Positions 7,175-15,273 of a stretch of DNA of 34,285 bases are shown here, one piece after another. The DNA comes from Methanocorpusculum sp. GTDB taxonomy: Archaea > Halobacteriota > Methanomicrobia > Methanomicrobiales > Methanocorpusculaceae. Positions within the stretch are counted from its first letter, which is position 1. Each line of letters begins with the position of its first letter. The stretch spans positions 1-34,285 of the forward strand of contig DALTVX010000131.1 in assembly GCA_029987395.1 (NCBI GenBank). Direction: 5' to 3'. Below the pieces are notes generated by a model. That model ran no database searches. It was given only the letters and a program-made list of their open reading frames with translations, and had not been told where the DNA came from. A program made the translations under genes and the position numbers.

Positions 7175-8383
7175 TTATTTATTTTGAAGTTGCCAAAGCA
7201 TTCTTCCTTGGATACCGAAGTATTTTGAGTAGCCAATAGCATCTCTCTGGTCAATGGTTGTTGAATCGAAGGAGACCATGTCCATTGAGTAGATCGCATT
7301 TGGTGATGATCTGCCTAAAATCTGAATACCGCCCTTGAAGAGCTGAACGTCCACTGTTCCGGTAACGCGTTCCTGGGTTTTGTCGATGAATGCGTTTAGG
7401 TCATGATAGAGAGGTTCGTGGATAAGTCCCATATAGGCAAGCTCTGCCCACTGGTCATCAACCATGTTCTTGAACTTCAGTTCTGCTCTGGAGAGGGTCA
7501 GCTTTTCGAGATCTTTATGGGCTGTGATCAGGACGGTGGCGGCTGGATGCTCATAGTTTTCTCTGGCTTTCAGGCCAAGCACACGGTCCTCGACCATATC
7601 ATTTCTGCCGACGCTGTGTTTTCCTGCAAGTTTGTTGAGTGTAACGATCAGTTCAACTCCTGCCATTTTTTTGCCGTTAAGAGAAGTCGGAATCCCCATT
7701 TCAAATCCAACGGTGACGATCTCCGGCTCGTTTGGCGTGTCCTTTAACGCTGCAGTCCAGTGATAGATCTCTTCTGGGGGGTGATAGTCCGGTTCTTCAA
7801 GGCGGCCGCCTTCAATGCTGCGGGACCAGATGTTCTCATCAACGCTCCACGGCGTAGATTTTTTTACCGGTACTGGGATGTTGTTCTGCTCGGCGTAATC
7901 GATCTCCCATTCACGGGTCATGTTGTGTTCACGCATCGGAGCAACGATTTCAAATCCATGCATGCGGAAGATATAGTCGAATCTAAGCTGATCGTTTCCT
8001 TTCCCCGTACATCCATGTCCTATCGCAGCTGCGTTTTCCAGCTTTGCGATTTTTACGATTTCTTCTGCGATGATTGGGCGTGCCAGAGATGTACCCATAG
8101 GATACCCTTCGTACAGCGCGTTTGCCTTTATCGCCGGGAAAACATGGTTTTTGACAAAAGCATCCTTTAAATCGAGAGTATAATGCTTATCTGCAATCAG
8201 ATTTCCTTTGTCTGTCGCCATCTTGACTTCACTTTCAGGCTGGCCAACATCTCCTGCAACCGTGATCACACGATCGTATCCATACATGTTCTTTAAGATC
8301 GGAACACAAATCGAGGTGTCGAGACCTCCGGAAAAGGCGAGAACAACGGTGCCTTTCCCTTCTTTCTGAGTTATATCTGTCAT
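7175..8383 (-). CDS. argG: Argininosuccinate synthase
   Basis: Joins citrulline and aspartate with ATP to make argininosuccinate, the penultimate step of arginine synthesis. The N-terminal PP-loop reads AFSGGLDTSICVP (about 15-27). Further conserved blocks are IGHGCTGKGNDQLRFD and KSTPWSVDENIWSRSIEGG. The 402-residue length is normal. A GGAGAG site precedes the ATG by about 12 nt. It is first in a leftward pair with the AglJ-like gene, an association without an obvious metabolic reason. The upstream region holds a TATA element and AATACT half-sites that may be an operator. Confidence 0.98.
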   Translation of the reverse strand: MTDITQKEGKGTVVLAFSGGLDTSICVPILKNMYGYDRVITVAGDVGQPESEVKMATDKGNLIADKHYTLDLKDAFVKNHVFPAIKANALYEGYPMGTSLARPIIAEEIVKIAKLENAAAIGHGCTGKGNDQLRFDYIFRMHGFEIVAPMREHNMTREWEIDYAEQNNIPVPVKKSTPWSVDENIWSRSIEGGRLEEPDYHPPEEIYHWTAALKDTPNEPEIVTVGFEMGIPTSLNGKKMAGVELIVTLNKLAGKHSVGRNDMVEDRVLGLKARENYEHPAATVLITAHKDLEKLTLSRAELKFKNMVDDQWAELAYMGLIHEPLYHDLNAFIDKTQERVTGTVDVQLFKGGIQILGRSSPNAIYSMDMVSFDSTTIDQRDAIGYSKYFGIQGRMLWQLQNK

Positions 8384-8400
8384 TAATCGTACTCTCCAAT

Positions 8401-8468
8401 AATACTGAATAGTATTTGTATTTCGAAGATATTCAATACTGCTGCTTACCTGATGAGTATAATTTGGT
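8401..8468 (-). promoter_or_regulatory. argG promoter with AATACT/AGTATT half-sites
   Basis: On the minus strand a TTATAC TATA-like element preceded by an A/C-rich BRE-like stretch lies at about 8459-8468, placing the start of transcription near 8436. Three copies of one hexamer lie around and after that point: AATACT at 8401-8406, its inverse AGTATT at 8411-8416 (a perfect dyad with a GAAT spacer), and AATACT at 8435-8440. This is typical operator geometry; the regulator is unknown. Confidence 0.45.
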
Positions 8469-8474
8469 TGAAGC

Positions 8475-8648
8475 TATAAAGAAATATCAGTCTCTCTTAG
8501 GTTAGGCTTCGTGGTGAGATTCAACAAACCTATACTTTACATTAATATCCTTACAAACCTCACGAGTATAGGACGTGAAAGCCTAAGGCTTTCTTGCCGC
8601 TGTACAGCCAAGTTGTGCGCAAATTAGATATCAAGGACGAATCAGTTT
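8475..8648 (+). promoter_or_regulatory. thrS promoter and structured 5' leader
   Basis: A TATAAA at 8475-8480 predicts a transcript start near 8500, giving a leader of about 145 nt. TTAGGCTT (8502-8509) can pair with AAGCCTAA (8579-8586), enclosing a smaller stem GTGAG (8514-8518) with CTCAC (8559-8563). The same AAGCC is also the left arm of a perfect local hairpin, GAAAGCC-TAA-GGCTTTC (8577-8593), so the two folds exclude each other. A further stem-loop, CTTG..GCT-GTAC-AGC-CAAG, occupies 8593-8612. The AAGGA near 8632 may be the ribosome binding site. Regulation is inferred, not shown. Confidence 0.5.
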
Positions 8649-10490
8649 ATGAGAATACTCTTAATTCATTCAGACAAAATTGAGTATGAAGCCCTCTCCA
8701 AAACGAAGATGGCGGAGGAATCCATCATACCAAAGGATGCTATGCAGGATGCTCTTGTGGCATTTTGTGCTGTTGAGTCAATCGACGAAGAAGACAGAGC
8801 CGACATTATTTCCCAGGCTGTCTACGAGATTACTACTATCGCAGAAAAAGTCACCGCAACTAGGGTAATGATATATCCATATGCACACCTTTCCAGTGAC
8901 CTTTCAAAACCTGCCTTTGCCGTATCTGTCCTGAAAGAAATTGAGGCCACTTTAAAAACTACCACGTCCTTAGAAGTCAAGCGGGCACCATTCGGATATT
9001 ACAAAAAATTCACGATAAGTTGTAAGGGCCACCCGCTTTCAGAGCTTTCCCGTGAGCTTGTTCCAGGAGAGGGTTCTGAGAAAAAACCCGCCAAAAATCC
9101 TGTTACCCATGACTGGTTTGTTATCACTCCTGATGGCGAAAAGCACGACTGGCAGGAGTTCAATACAAATACTACGCCGTTTGGATGTCTTGTTCAAAAG
9201 GAGCTGGGTGTCGCCGAACCAGTTGGCAGTGAACCTATCCACGTTGATATCATGCGCTCGAAGGAAATCGCAGATTATGAATCCAGCTCTGACGTTGGAA
9301 ACCTGCGATGGAGACCAAAAGGAAAACTTATTCGTGATCTGCTCGCGGATTATGCACTTCACTGTACACTTGAGCATGGTGCAGAACCGGTCGAGACACC
9401 GGTCATGTATGATCTTGCAGATCCGGCTGTGAATGAGCATGCTGCAAAGTTTGGCGAACGCCAGTACAGATTCAAGTCAAATAACCGTGACATGATGCTC
9501 CGGTTTGCTGCATGTTTTGGTATGTTCTGCACGATGCGCGACATGCACATCTCCCCGAATCATCTGCCGATGAAGATGTATGAGCTGTCTACCTACTCGT
9601 TCCGTCATGAACAGAGGGGCGAGGTCATCGGTCTCAAGCGTCTTCGGACATTCACTATGCCTGATATGCACACACTCACCATCGATATGGATAATGCATG
9701 CGTGTGTTTCGAGCAGCAGATGATGATTGGATGGCAAACCGGAAGAGACTTTAAAACTGAACTTCAGGCCGCTTTCCGCTGCACCAAAGCATTCTACGCT
9801 GAGCATGAGGCATGGGTCAAACGGATCGCTGCGATGTCGGAAAAACCTATGCTGGTCGAGGTCCTTTCTGACAGAGTTCACTACTGGATCGCAAAGATCG
9901 ATCTAGCTGCTATTGATTCTCAAAACCGTCCGATCGAGAATCCGACCGTCCAGATCGACGTTGAGAGTTCAGCCAGATTCAAGATCAGCTACCGTGATAC
10001 AAATAATAATGAAATTCACCCGCCGATTCTTCACTGTTCGCCGACCGGATCGATCGAGCGTGTTATTTGTGCTATCCTCGAAGGGACCGGCAGAATGCCT
10101 GTTCCGATGCTTCCTGTTTGGCTCTCTCCTATTCAGGCGCGCGTCGTCCCGGTTGCCGAGCGGCATGCTGAGGTGGCAACCGAGCTGATGCACAAACTCA
10201 ATGCCCTTGGTATCCGATGTGATGTGGATGACCGTGATGAATCGATGGGCAAAAAGGTCCGCGAGGCGGCTGTAGAGTGGGTCCCATACACAATTGTCAT
10301 CGGTGACGGTGAAATAGAGTCTGGAAAATATTCCGTATCGATCAGATCCAAGTCCGAACCGAACAAACCGTTTAAGATGGCCATGTCTCTCGACGAATTT
10401 GTTGCTGATATCAGAGCTGAAGTTGGGTCCATGCCGAACCGTCCGATCTACACAACAAAACTCATGAGTAAACGCGCACGGTATAACTGA
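8649..10490 (+). CDS. thrS: Threonyl-tRNA synthetase, archaeal type
   Basis: Charges tRNA-Thr with threonine. The 613-residue enzyme starts with the archaeal-specific editing domain (about 1-145, MRILLIHSDKIEYEA), which resembles D-aminoacyl-tRNA deacylase and removes mischarged serine. The class II catalytic core follows, with motif 2 around TYSFRHEQRGEVIGLKRLR (about 318-336) and motif 3 as HCSPTGSIERVICAILE (about 462-478). The C-terminal anticodon-binding domain spans about 485-600. It is monocistronic: a long structured leader precedes it and a hairpin with T7 follows. Length and domain order are standard. Confidence 0.98.
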   Translation: MRILLIHSDKIEYEALSKTKMAEESIIPKDAMQDALVAFCAVESIDEEDRADIISQAVYEITTIAEKVTATRVMIYPYAHLSSDLSKPAFAVSVLKEIEATLKTTTSLEVKRAPFGYYKKFTISCKGHPLSELSRELVPGEGSEKKPAKNPVTHDWFVITPDGEKHDWQEFNTNTTPFGCLVQKELGVAEPVGSEPIHVDIMRSKEIADYESSSDVGNLRWRPKGKLIRDLLADYALHCTLEHGAEPVETPVMYDLADPAVNEHAAKFGERQYRFKSNNRDMMLRFAACFGMFCTMRDMHISPNHLPMKMYELSTYSFRHEQRGEVIGLKRLRTFTMPDMHTLTIDMDNACVCFEQQMMIGWQTGRDFKTELQAAFRCTKAFYAEHEAWVKRIAAMSEKPMLVEVLSDRVHYWIAKIDLAAIDSQNRPIENPTVQIDVESSARFKISYRDTNNNEIHPPILHCSPTGSIERVICAILEGTGRMPVPMLPVWLSPIQARVVPVAERHAEVATELMHKLNALGIRCDVDDRDESMGKKVREAAVEWVPYTIVIGDGEIESGKYSVSIRSKSEPNKPFKMAMSLDEFVADIRAEVGSMPNRPIYTTKLMSKRARYN

Positions 10491-10505
10491 ACATCACTCA
10501 AACAT

Positions 10506-10539
10506 GGGGTGAGATTCACTCCGGCTCTCTCCTTTTTTT
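10506..10539 (+). terminator. Hairpin plus T7 terminator after thrS
   Basis: GGGGTGA (10506-10512), a GAT loop, and TCACTCC (10516-10522) form a 7-bp stem with one G-T wobble. A CT-rich stretch and seven T (10533-10539) follow, ending 7 nt before the ATG of the MFS gene. The layout resembles an intrinsic terminator and leaves almost no room for a separate MFS promoter, so read-through may feed that gene. Confidence 0.6.
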
Positions 10540-10546
10540 CTCATAA

Positions 10547-11926
10547 ATGATCCTAAACAGCAGCCTTCGGCAATATCTACTGATGATCGTCGCGAACATA
10601 GCCGTTTTTTTGGATTATTTGGACACGAGTATCGTTTCTATTGCTTTGCCCACGATCTCTGTTGATCTTGGCGTTGGATCTTTCACTGCTTCATGGGTGA
10701 TGACTTCGTATCTTCTCGCACTTGGAAGCACACTTCTTCTCTTTGGGAAACTTGCTGACAGATCCGGTCGTGATCGGGAAATCTTCATTGCAGGATTTGT
10801 TTTGTTTACGTTTGCCTCCTTTCTATGCGGTCTCTCTCAAGATATCGCGACATTGATCGGGTTTAGGGTAATACAGGGAATTGCCGCTGGAATGATGGTG
10901 TCCACGGCTACCATGCTGATCACAACACGCCTGCCGGATGATATCCGTGGAATCGGGATGGGGATCATTGCGACATCTGGCGGTATAGCCTTGGCGCTGG
11001 GTCCCGGGCTTGGGGGCGTCGTCACCGAGTTCATAAGCTGGCACTGGATATTTTTCATCAATATCCCCGTTGGAATAGTTGGGGTTGTTCTCGCTTTCTT
11101 TGTGATCCCACTGTCAGAGGTGCGAACATGTACAAAACACCCATTCGATGTTTTGGGTGCCGTTCTTCTCACAGTAACTCTCGTATCACTACTGTTGGGT
11201 CTTGAGCTTGGTGTCTCTAATGGTTGGGCATCTCCCATTCTTCTGATATTGGGGATCTCTCCCATTGCTGGGTTCTTATTTTTCAGATGGGAACTCCGTC
11301 ATTCTGATCCCGTTCTTTCAGCAAGTCTTTTTTTGAACAGAAATATAATGTGGGCCTCTCTATCAACGCTACTGGTCACGCTCGTTTACCTAGGAGTAGT
11401 TTATCTGATGCCCTTCTATCTTACAGCTTCGTATCAGTTTTCTGTGATGTTGGCAGGATTAGTGATGCTTCTTCCGCCGATCTCAATGGCATTGATTGGG
11501 ATTCCTGCTGGTGCTATAATAAATAAATTTGGATGCAAGCGTCTATGTAATAAAGCAACAATAATACTCTCAGTTGGTCTTTTGGCTCTAGTATTTGGCG
11601 TTGTTCTCGTCTCTCTTCCGTTGCTGTTTGCAGGACTTTTTGCACTTGGTTTAGGCATGGGATTGAATGAGGGTCCTAGTATGCGTAGGATCACCATTCA
11701 AAGCCCACGTGAGGATCAAGGGTCATCTGGCGGTCTCGTTTTTACTGTAATGAATATCGGATGCATCCTTGGTGTAGCAATATTTTCGGCTGCTGCATCG
11801 ATTGGATCTGGGGGCAGTGAAGTGTTTACTGATCGAGGGATAGTGGTTGCCTGTATGGTGGGCTTTATTGTAGCTGTTTGTGCATATGTCGCATCAAGTA
11901 TGGCACATGACAAAAATCTTTGTTGA
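10547..11926 (+). CDS. MFS transporter, DHA2 (EmrB/QacA-like) family
   Basis: Proton-coupled exporter of the 14-helix drug:H+ antiporter class. The 459-residue, highly hydrophobic protein has the DHA2 first-helix motif LDYLDTSIVSIALPTI (about 22-37), motif A as GKLADRSGRDR in the loop after helix 2 (about 67-77), and antiporter motif C as GGIALALGPGLGG (about 144-156). A second motif A-like sequence, GAIINKFGCKR, lies in the C-terminal half. The substrate cannot be told from sequence; multidrug or metabolite export is typical. The ATG lies 7 nt after the thrS T-tract without a clear ribosome binding site. The DUF2193 gene follows after 115 nt on the same strand. Confidence 0.9.
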   Translation: MILNSSLRQYLLMIVANIAVFLDYLDTSIVSIALPTISVDLGVGSFTASWVMTSYLLALGSTLLLFGKLADRSGRDREIFIAGFVLFTFASFLCGLSQDIATLIGFRVIQGIAAGMMVSTATMLITTRLPDDIRGIGMGIIATSGGIALALGPGLGGVVTEFISWHWIFFINIPVGIVGVVLAFFVIPLSEVRTCTKHPFDVLGAVLLTVTLVSLLLGLELGVSNGWASPILLILGISPIAGFLFFRWELRHSDPVLSASLFLNRNIMWASLSTLLVTLVYLGVVYLMPFYLTASYQFSVMLAGLVMLLPPISMALIGIPAGAIINKFGCKRLCNKATIILSVGLLALVFGVVLVSLPLLFAGLFALGLGMGLNEGPSMRRITIQSPREDQGSSGGLVFTVMNIGCILGVAIFSAAASIGSGGSEVFTDRGIVVACMVGFIVAVCAYVASSMAHDKNLC

Positions 11927-12041
11927 TCTATTTTAAACAGAAAGACCAGTAATGTACACTATTTTCTATCCAAAACTCCCCAAATACATACCTTTATTAC
12001 CTCAGGAACAAATCAATAATTTAAACCATTTGGAGAAAAAA

Positions 12042-13541
12042 ATGACTGAACTCTACAAAAAAATGATAGATGAGGCCATGGCCGCACAATATGCTGACGT
12101 CCAGGTCCTTAAAGAGAGACGTGGGAAACACTTTACACTTAAAGACGCACTTCCCTTCGTTGAGGCTGTTGGAAAGATGACTGTTGGTCCAAAACAGAGT
12201 GCTGCAGTTATCAATCTGCACAAAGACTCTGTGAAGACACACTTTGAAGTTCTCTCAGGTCTGACTCGGCATGTCTTTCCGGAAGACGATCCGTTTGTTG
12301 AACATTATCAGACACCTGTTGTCCTTGAGATCCTTTCTGATCAGGATGAAAAGTTTGCAAAAAGCATGGAGCTCTTCGCAGACTCGATCAAAGCCAATGA
12401 GGCAATCATCGGTAGGGAAGCTGCACGCTGTTATGCTGGTTTTTACGGTCCTTCGTGTGTAGTTGACTTTGCTCTTATGCCTGGTTCAACGAGCAATGTC
12501 GTCAATCAGGTCCTCTTAAAAACTGACATTCCTGTTGATCACAAGAAGACGATTCTTGCCGCAAAATCATGGGGTATGAACACCTCGTATGGTGTTGGCG
12601 ATCTTTTTGCAAAACGCATCGAAGCTGGAGACACTCTTGCCGAAGCCTCCAGAAAAGAGGTTCGTCAGCTTCAGGATATCTACCGGAACCCAGTTGATGC
12701 ACAAGTAAAACTCATGCAAAAATCTGGAATGAAATCCTTCTCGCCAAGACGGTATATGGAAAACTACCGGAAAGGCATGGAGAAGACGGTCAAAGCAGCA
12801 ATTGATGATGGCGTTCACTATGGAAACATTGTTACGATCCCGGCATATTGTGTGGGTGACATAGGTCATCACATTTCTCAGTCTACATATAATATGTGTA
12901 AAGACGATGTGGTTATGGCAATTATCGAAGCGGTGACCAATGTTATTGATAAGACGCTTCGTGCAGCGGTACCGAGCATAAAATCGCCATTTGAGCTCCT
13001 TAACCTTTCTACAGGTTCATCTGCAGCAGCAGTCGAATATATTCTCGAACTTGATGCTTTCAATGCACCGATGATCGTGGATCTCCTAACTAAGAGGTAT
13101 CACAACCTTGTGATGATCAATCCAACCAGAGGAGCAGCTGCCGAGCTGCACAACTGCGATTTCATGGACATGATTTACCGAGGCTGGAAGATCCTTGATA
13201 AAGCCCAGAGAATCAAAAATGGATCCGGCAGTCAGCTTGTGGCCAAAACCAATGGCATACCGATCGATCTTTCGCCGATCCATGAAAACGATGTGCTGAT
13301 GAACCCTCAGCGCTATACATATCCGGCATGTGCGATCACCGTTCGTGCATCTGCTCTTATGAGGCTTGCTGATTATCCGTGTCTTCTGACAAGTGAACCG
13401 ATCACGGCGACTATGATGACAAATATCATTGCGCTTGATAAAAAGACTCCTGCAGCCCCGGTGCGTGCATGTAAGAGTTGTGCGACCGCATGTCTTGTTG
13501 GAGCTCGCCACCAGTACTGTCAGTACCGCGAGGGTGTTTAA
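12042..13541 (+). CDS. DUF2193 family protein (methanogen family, function unknown)
   Basis: A 499-residue soluble protein that I recognise as DUF2193, a family known mainly from methanogens and without established function. I place the start at the ATG at 12042 (MTELYKKM) because GGAG at 12032-12035 lies just upstream; an in-frame ATG at 11952 would add 30 residues that look like leader DNA. The C-terminus has a dense cysteine cluster, Cys 477, 480, 484 and 493 (CKSCATAC then C), which could hold zinc or an iron-sulfur cluster. There is no signal peptide or membrane helix. It is 11 nt upstream of the DUF2180 gene, which overlaps the aquaporin gene, so the three are probably one transcript. 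Confidence 0.85.
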   Translation: MTELYKKMIDEAMAAQYADVQVLKERRGKHFTLKDALPFVEAVGKMTVGPKQSAAVINLHKDSVKTHFEVLSGLTRHVFPEDDPFVEHYQTPVVLEILSDQDEKFAKSMELFADSIKANEAIIGREAARCYAGFYGPSCVVDFALMPGSTSNVVNQVLLKTDIPVDHKKTILAAKSWGMNTSYGVGDLFAKRIEAGDTLAEASRKEVRQLQDIYRNPVDAQVKLMQKSGMKSFSPRRYMENYRKGMEKTVKAAIDDGVHYGNIVTIPAYCVGDIGHHISQSTYNMCKDDVVMAIIEAVTNVIDKTLRAAVPSIKSPFELLNLSTGSSAAAVEYILELDAFNAPMIVDLLTKRYHNLVMINPTRGAAAELHNCDFMDMIYRGWKILDKAQRIKNGSGSQLVAKTNGIPIDLSPIHENDVLMNPQRYTYPACAITVRASALMRLADYPCLLTSEPITATMMTNIIALDKKTPAAPVRACKSCATACLVGARHQYCQYREGV

Positions 13542-13552
13542 GAGGCTGTTAA

Positions 13553-13765
13553 ATGAAGTGTTACGTATGTGAACAGCTGGGAGATGACCGGGACGCAACC
13601 GGCATCTGTATCGTATGCGGCATGGGGCTTTGCTCGAAACATATGCTCCGTTCTGACATTGAGACTTGGGAGGGGGGATATCCCTTCCCAGCAAAAAAAC
13701 TGAAGCATCCAATACCCCGTATTCTTTGTCCGGAGTGCTACAAAGCTTGGCATGGGGATAAATGA
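13553..13765 (+). CDS. DUF2180 zinc-binding small protein
   Basis: A 70-residue protein with eight likely zinc ligands: Cys 3/6, 19/22, Cys 27 with His 30, and Cys 59/62. The spacing suggests two interleaved zinc sites, as in B-box or treble-clef proteins. I recognise it as the methanogen family DUF2180; its function is unknown. It starts 11 nt after DUF2193 and its stop overlaps the aquaporin start by 4 nt (ATGA), so translation of the two is coupled. A role as a protein or nucleic-acid adaptor is possible but is inference. Confidence 0.85.
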   Translation: MKCYVCEQLGDDRDATGICIVCGMGLCSKHMLRSDIETWEGGYPFPAKKLKHPIPRILCPECYKAWHGDK

Positions 13766-14511
13766 TGGACCTTCTTAAACGGTGTCTAGCAGAGCTGATC
13801 GGGACAATGATCCTTGTATTCATTGGATGCGGGTCGGTCGTTATGATGTTGCTCCTTGCAGCAGGCACGACCCCATTAAGTCCCATTGGCATTGGAATAG
13901 GTGCACTAGGCGGAATGGGGGACTGGTTTGGGATCAGTGCCGCATTCGGTCTCGCCGTGGTAGTAGTGATCTATGCACTTGGAACAGTATCTGGCGCCCA
14001 TATCAATCCAGCCGTGAGCGTAGCGCTCTGCGCGATCCGGAAATTTCCGGTAAAGGATATGATCTGCTATGTGATCGCCCAGTGTATTGGTGCATTTGTT
14101 GGTGCAGCTCTGCTGTTTCTCATCATTGGTCCAGCCTCACTCAGTGTTGGCGGGCTTGGAGCAACTGCCCCATTCCCGGGCATCGCTCTTTGGCAGGCTC
14201 TTTTGGCAGAAATCATAGGAACATTCGTTCTTATGCTCGTTATCATGGGGGTTGCCGTTGACAGAAAAGCGCCTGCAGGGTTTGCAGGTATTGCCATTGG
14301 TGCTGCCGTTACAGCCGTTATCCTCGCAATCGGGAACATCTCGGGCGGTTCGATCAATCCGGCACGAACGTTTGGTCCCGACCTTATGGGACTGATCATC
14401 TCCGGTTCAGATGCACTATGGACAACATTCCCGATCTATGTGATCGGTCCGATTATTGGTGCAGTACTTGCAGCTTTCTTCTACGTTTTCGTAGCTGGAA
14501 GGCCAGAGTGA
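13762..14511 (+). CDS. aqpM: Aquaporin, AqpM type
   Basis: Six-helix MIP-family channel closely resembling AqpM of Methanothermobacter, which conducts water and slowly glycerol. The 249 residues contain both NPA boxes, at 82-84 (SGAHINPAV) and 199-201 (SGGSINPARTFGP), the second followed by the selectivity-filter Arg 202. The long glycine-rich loop between helices 1 and 2 (about 34-56, ending GGMGDWFGIS) and the block GLGATAPFPGI are AqpM signatures. Start is either the ATG at 13762, overlapping the DUF2180 stop, or the next ATG at 13765. Passage of dissolved gases such as H2S or CO2 has been proposed for this subfamily; that is not shown here. Confidence 0.95.
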   Translation: MMDLLKRCLAELIGTMILVFIGCGSVVMMLLLAAGTTPLSPIGIGIGALGGMGDWFGISAAFGLAVVVVIYALGTVSGAHINPAVSVALCAIRKFPVKDMICYVIAQCIGAFVGAALLFLIIGPASLSVGGLGATAPFPGIALWQALLAEIIGTFVLMLVIMGVAVDRKAPAGFAGIAIGAAVTAVILAIGNISGGSINPARTFGPDLMGLIISGSDALWTTFPIYVIGPIIGAVLAAFFYVFVAGRPE

Positions 14512-14533
14512 TTTAAATAAATCTTATTTTTTT
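14510..14533 (+). terminator. Terminator after the DUF2193-aqpM operon
   Basis: GATTTA (14510-14515) and TAAATC (14518-14523) form a dyad at the stop codon, followed by T7 at 14527-14533. It lies in the 63-bp gap shared with the convergent zinc-finger gene. A small C/G dyad, CGGC-TTCA-GCCG (14548-14559), lies between this site and an A8 run that would serve as a T-tract for the leftward gene. Confidence 0.5.
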
Positions 14534-14574
14534 ACTATTGTTTCTGTCGGCTTCAGCCGTGCGCTAAAAAAAAG

Positions 14575-15156
14575 TTATGACCGTTCGCCGTAGATTCTTC
14601 TGATCTCGTGCGCTTCGGCAGTTTTATCTTTTCTGGTGATCACATTTCCTTTTCGGAGTTTGATCCTTGTCACGCGGAACTGTCTGCCGCCAATGGTTGT
14701 GATGTGATCAACGGTATAGATTGTGTTCCCTGGAACATTTTCATAGAGGGGGATCGTCACAGCGCCTTTGTTTAGTGAGGCAGCGATGATGACCTGATCG
14801 ACGAGTCTTGCCCAGAGTACTTCTACCTTTTCTACCGGGAGTTTTTGTCTGCGTGCATTGTTTTCTTCGATCGAGGTGATCTCAACACTGAAAGACTCTT
14901 CGCCCACCTCAGCGACCAGATAATCTCCTACCGAAATGATATCTCCCTCAAGCAGATCGATCGATCCTGTGTGTGAATCATTTCCATAGCTGACCACGGC
15001 CTTTACGGTCAAAACCCTCGGTTCTTTCAACGTGACCCGCATTACATGTCCGCAGACAGTACATTTCACAACTGCTTCCGGCGGGTCTTTTAGAATCTCA
15101 AAGTCTGTTTCATCGCCACAGACCGGACACTCGAGTAGTATGGTATCGTTATCCAT
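14575..15156 (-). CDS. HVO_0476-family zinc finger protein
   Basis: Archaeal conserved protein of 193 residues belonging to the HVO_0476 (COG1326-like) zinc finger family. A C4 zinc ribbon at the N-terminus uses Cys 10/13 (CPVC) and 32/35 (CTVC). The rest is beta-rich, with EGDIISVGDYLVAEVGEE suggesting a small barrel, and a basic C-terminus (RVTRIKLRKGNVITRKDK). Its function is unknown; the zinc ribbon plus basic barrel would suit RNA or DNA binding, which is inference. On the minus strand TTTAAAATA at about 15169-15177 is the likely TATA box, placing the transcript start close to the ATG, so the mRNA may be almost leaderless. Confidence 0.85.
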   Translation of the reverse strand: MDNDTILLECPVCGDETDFEILKDPPEAVVKCTVCGHVMRVTLKEPRVLTVKAVVSYGNDSHTGSIDLLEGDIISVGDYLVAEVGEESFSVEITSIEENNARRQKLPVEKVEVLWARLVDQVIIAASLNKGAVTIPLYENVPGNTIYTVDHITTIGGRQFRVTRIKLRKGNVITRKDKTAEAHEIRRIYGERS

Positions 15157-15273
15157 ACCTCACATATTGTATTTTAAAGGTGATAAGTTCAACCTCCCCC
15201 GTGTGTAGCGAAGCCATGCGTCTGGTCTTACACTCGTTATATCAGACTGAAAATCCAACACGTTATCTAACAG

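Noticed and set aside
11952..12041. Upstream extension of DUF2193 by 30 residues
   Set aside because: The ATG at 12042 has a GGAG ribosome binding site and the family-like start MTELYKKM. The extension looks like translated leader DNA.
13086..13892. Long minus-strand frame (268 codons) opposite DUF2193, DUF2180 and aqpM
   Set aside because: It lies antisense to three genes with clear families and motifs. Its product is Arg/Ile/His-rich with no recognisable domain, so it is a shadow frame.
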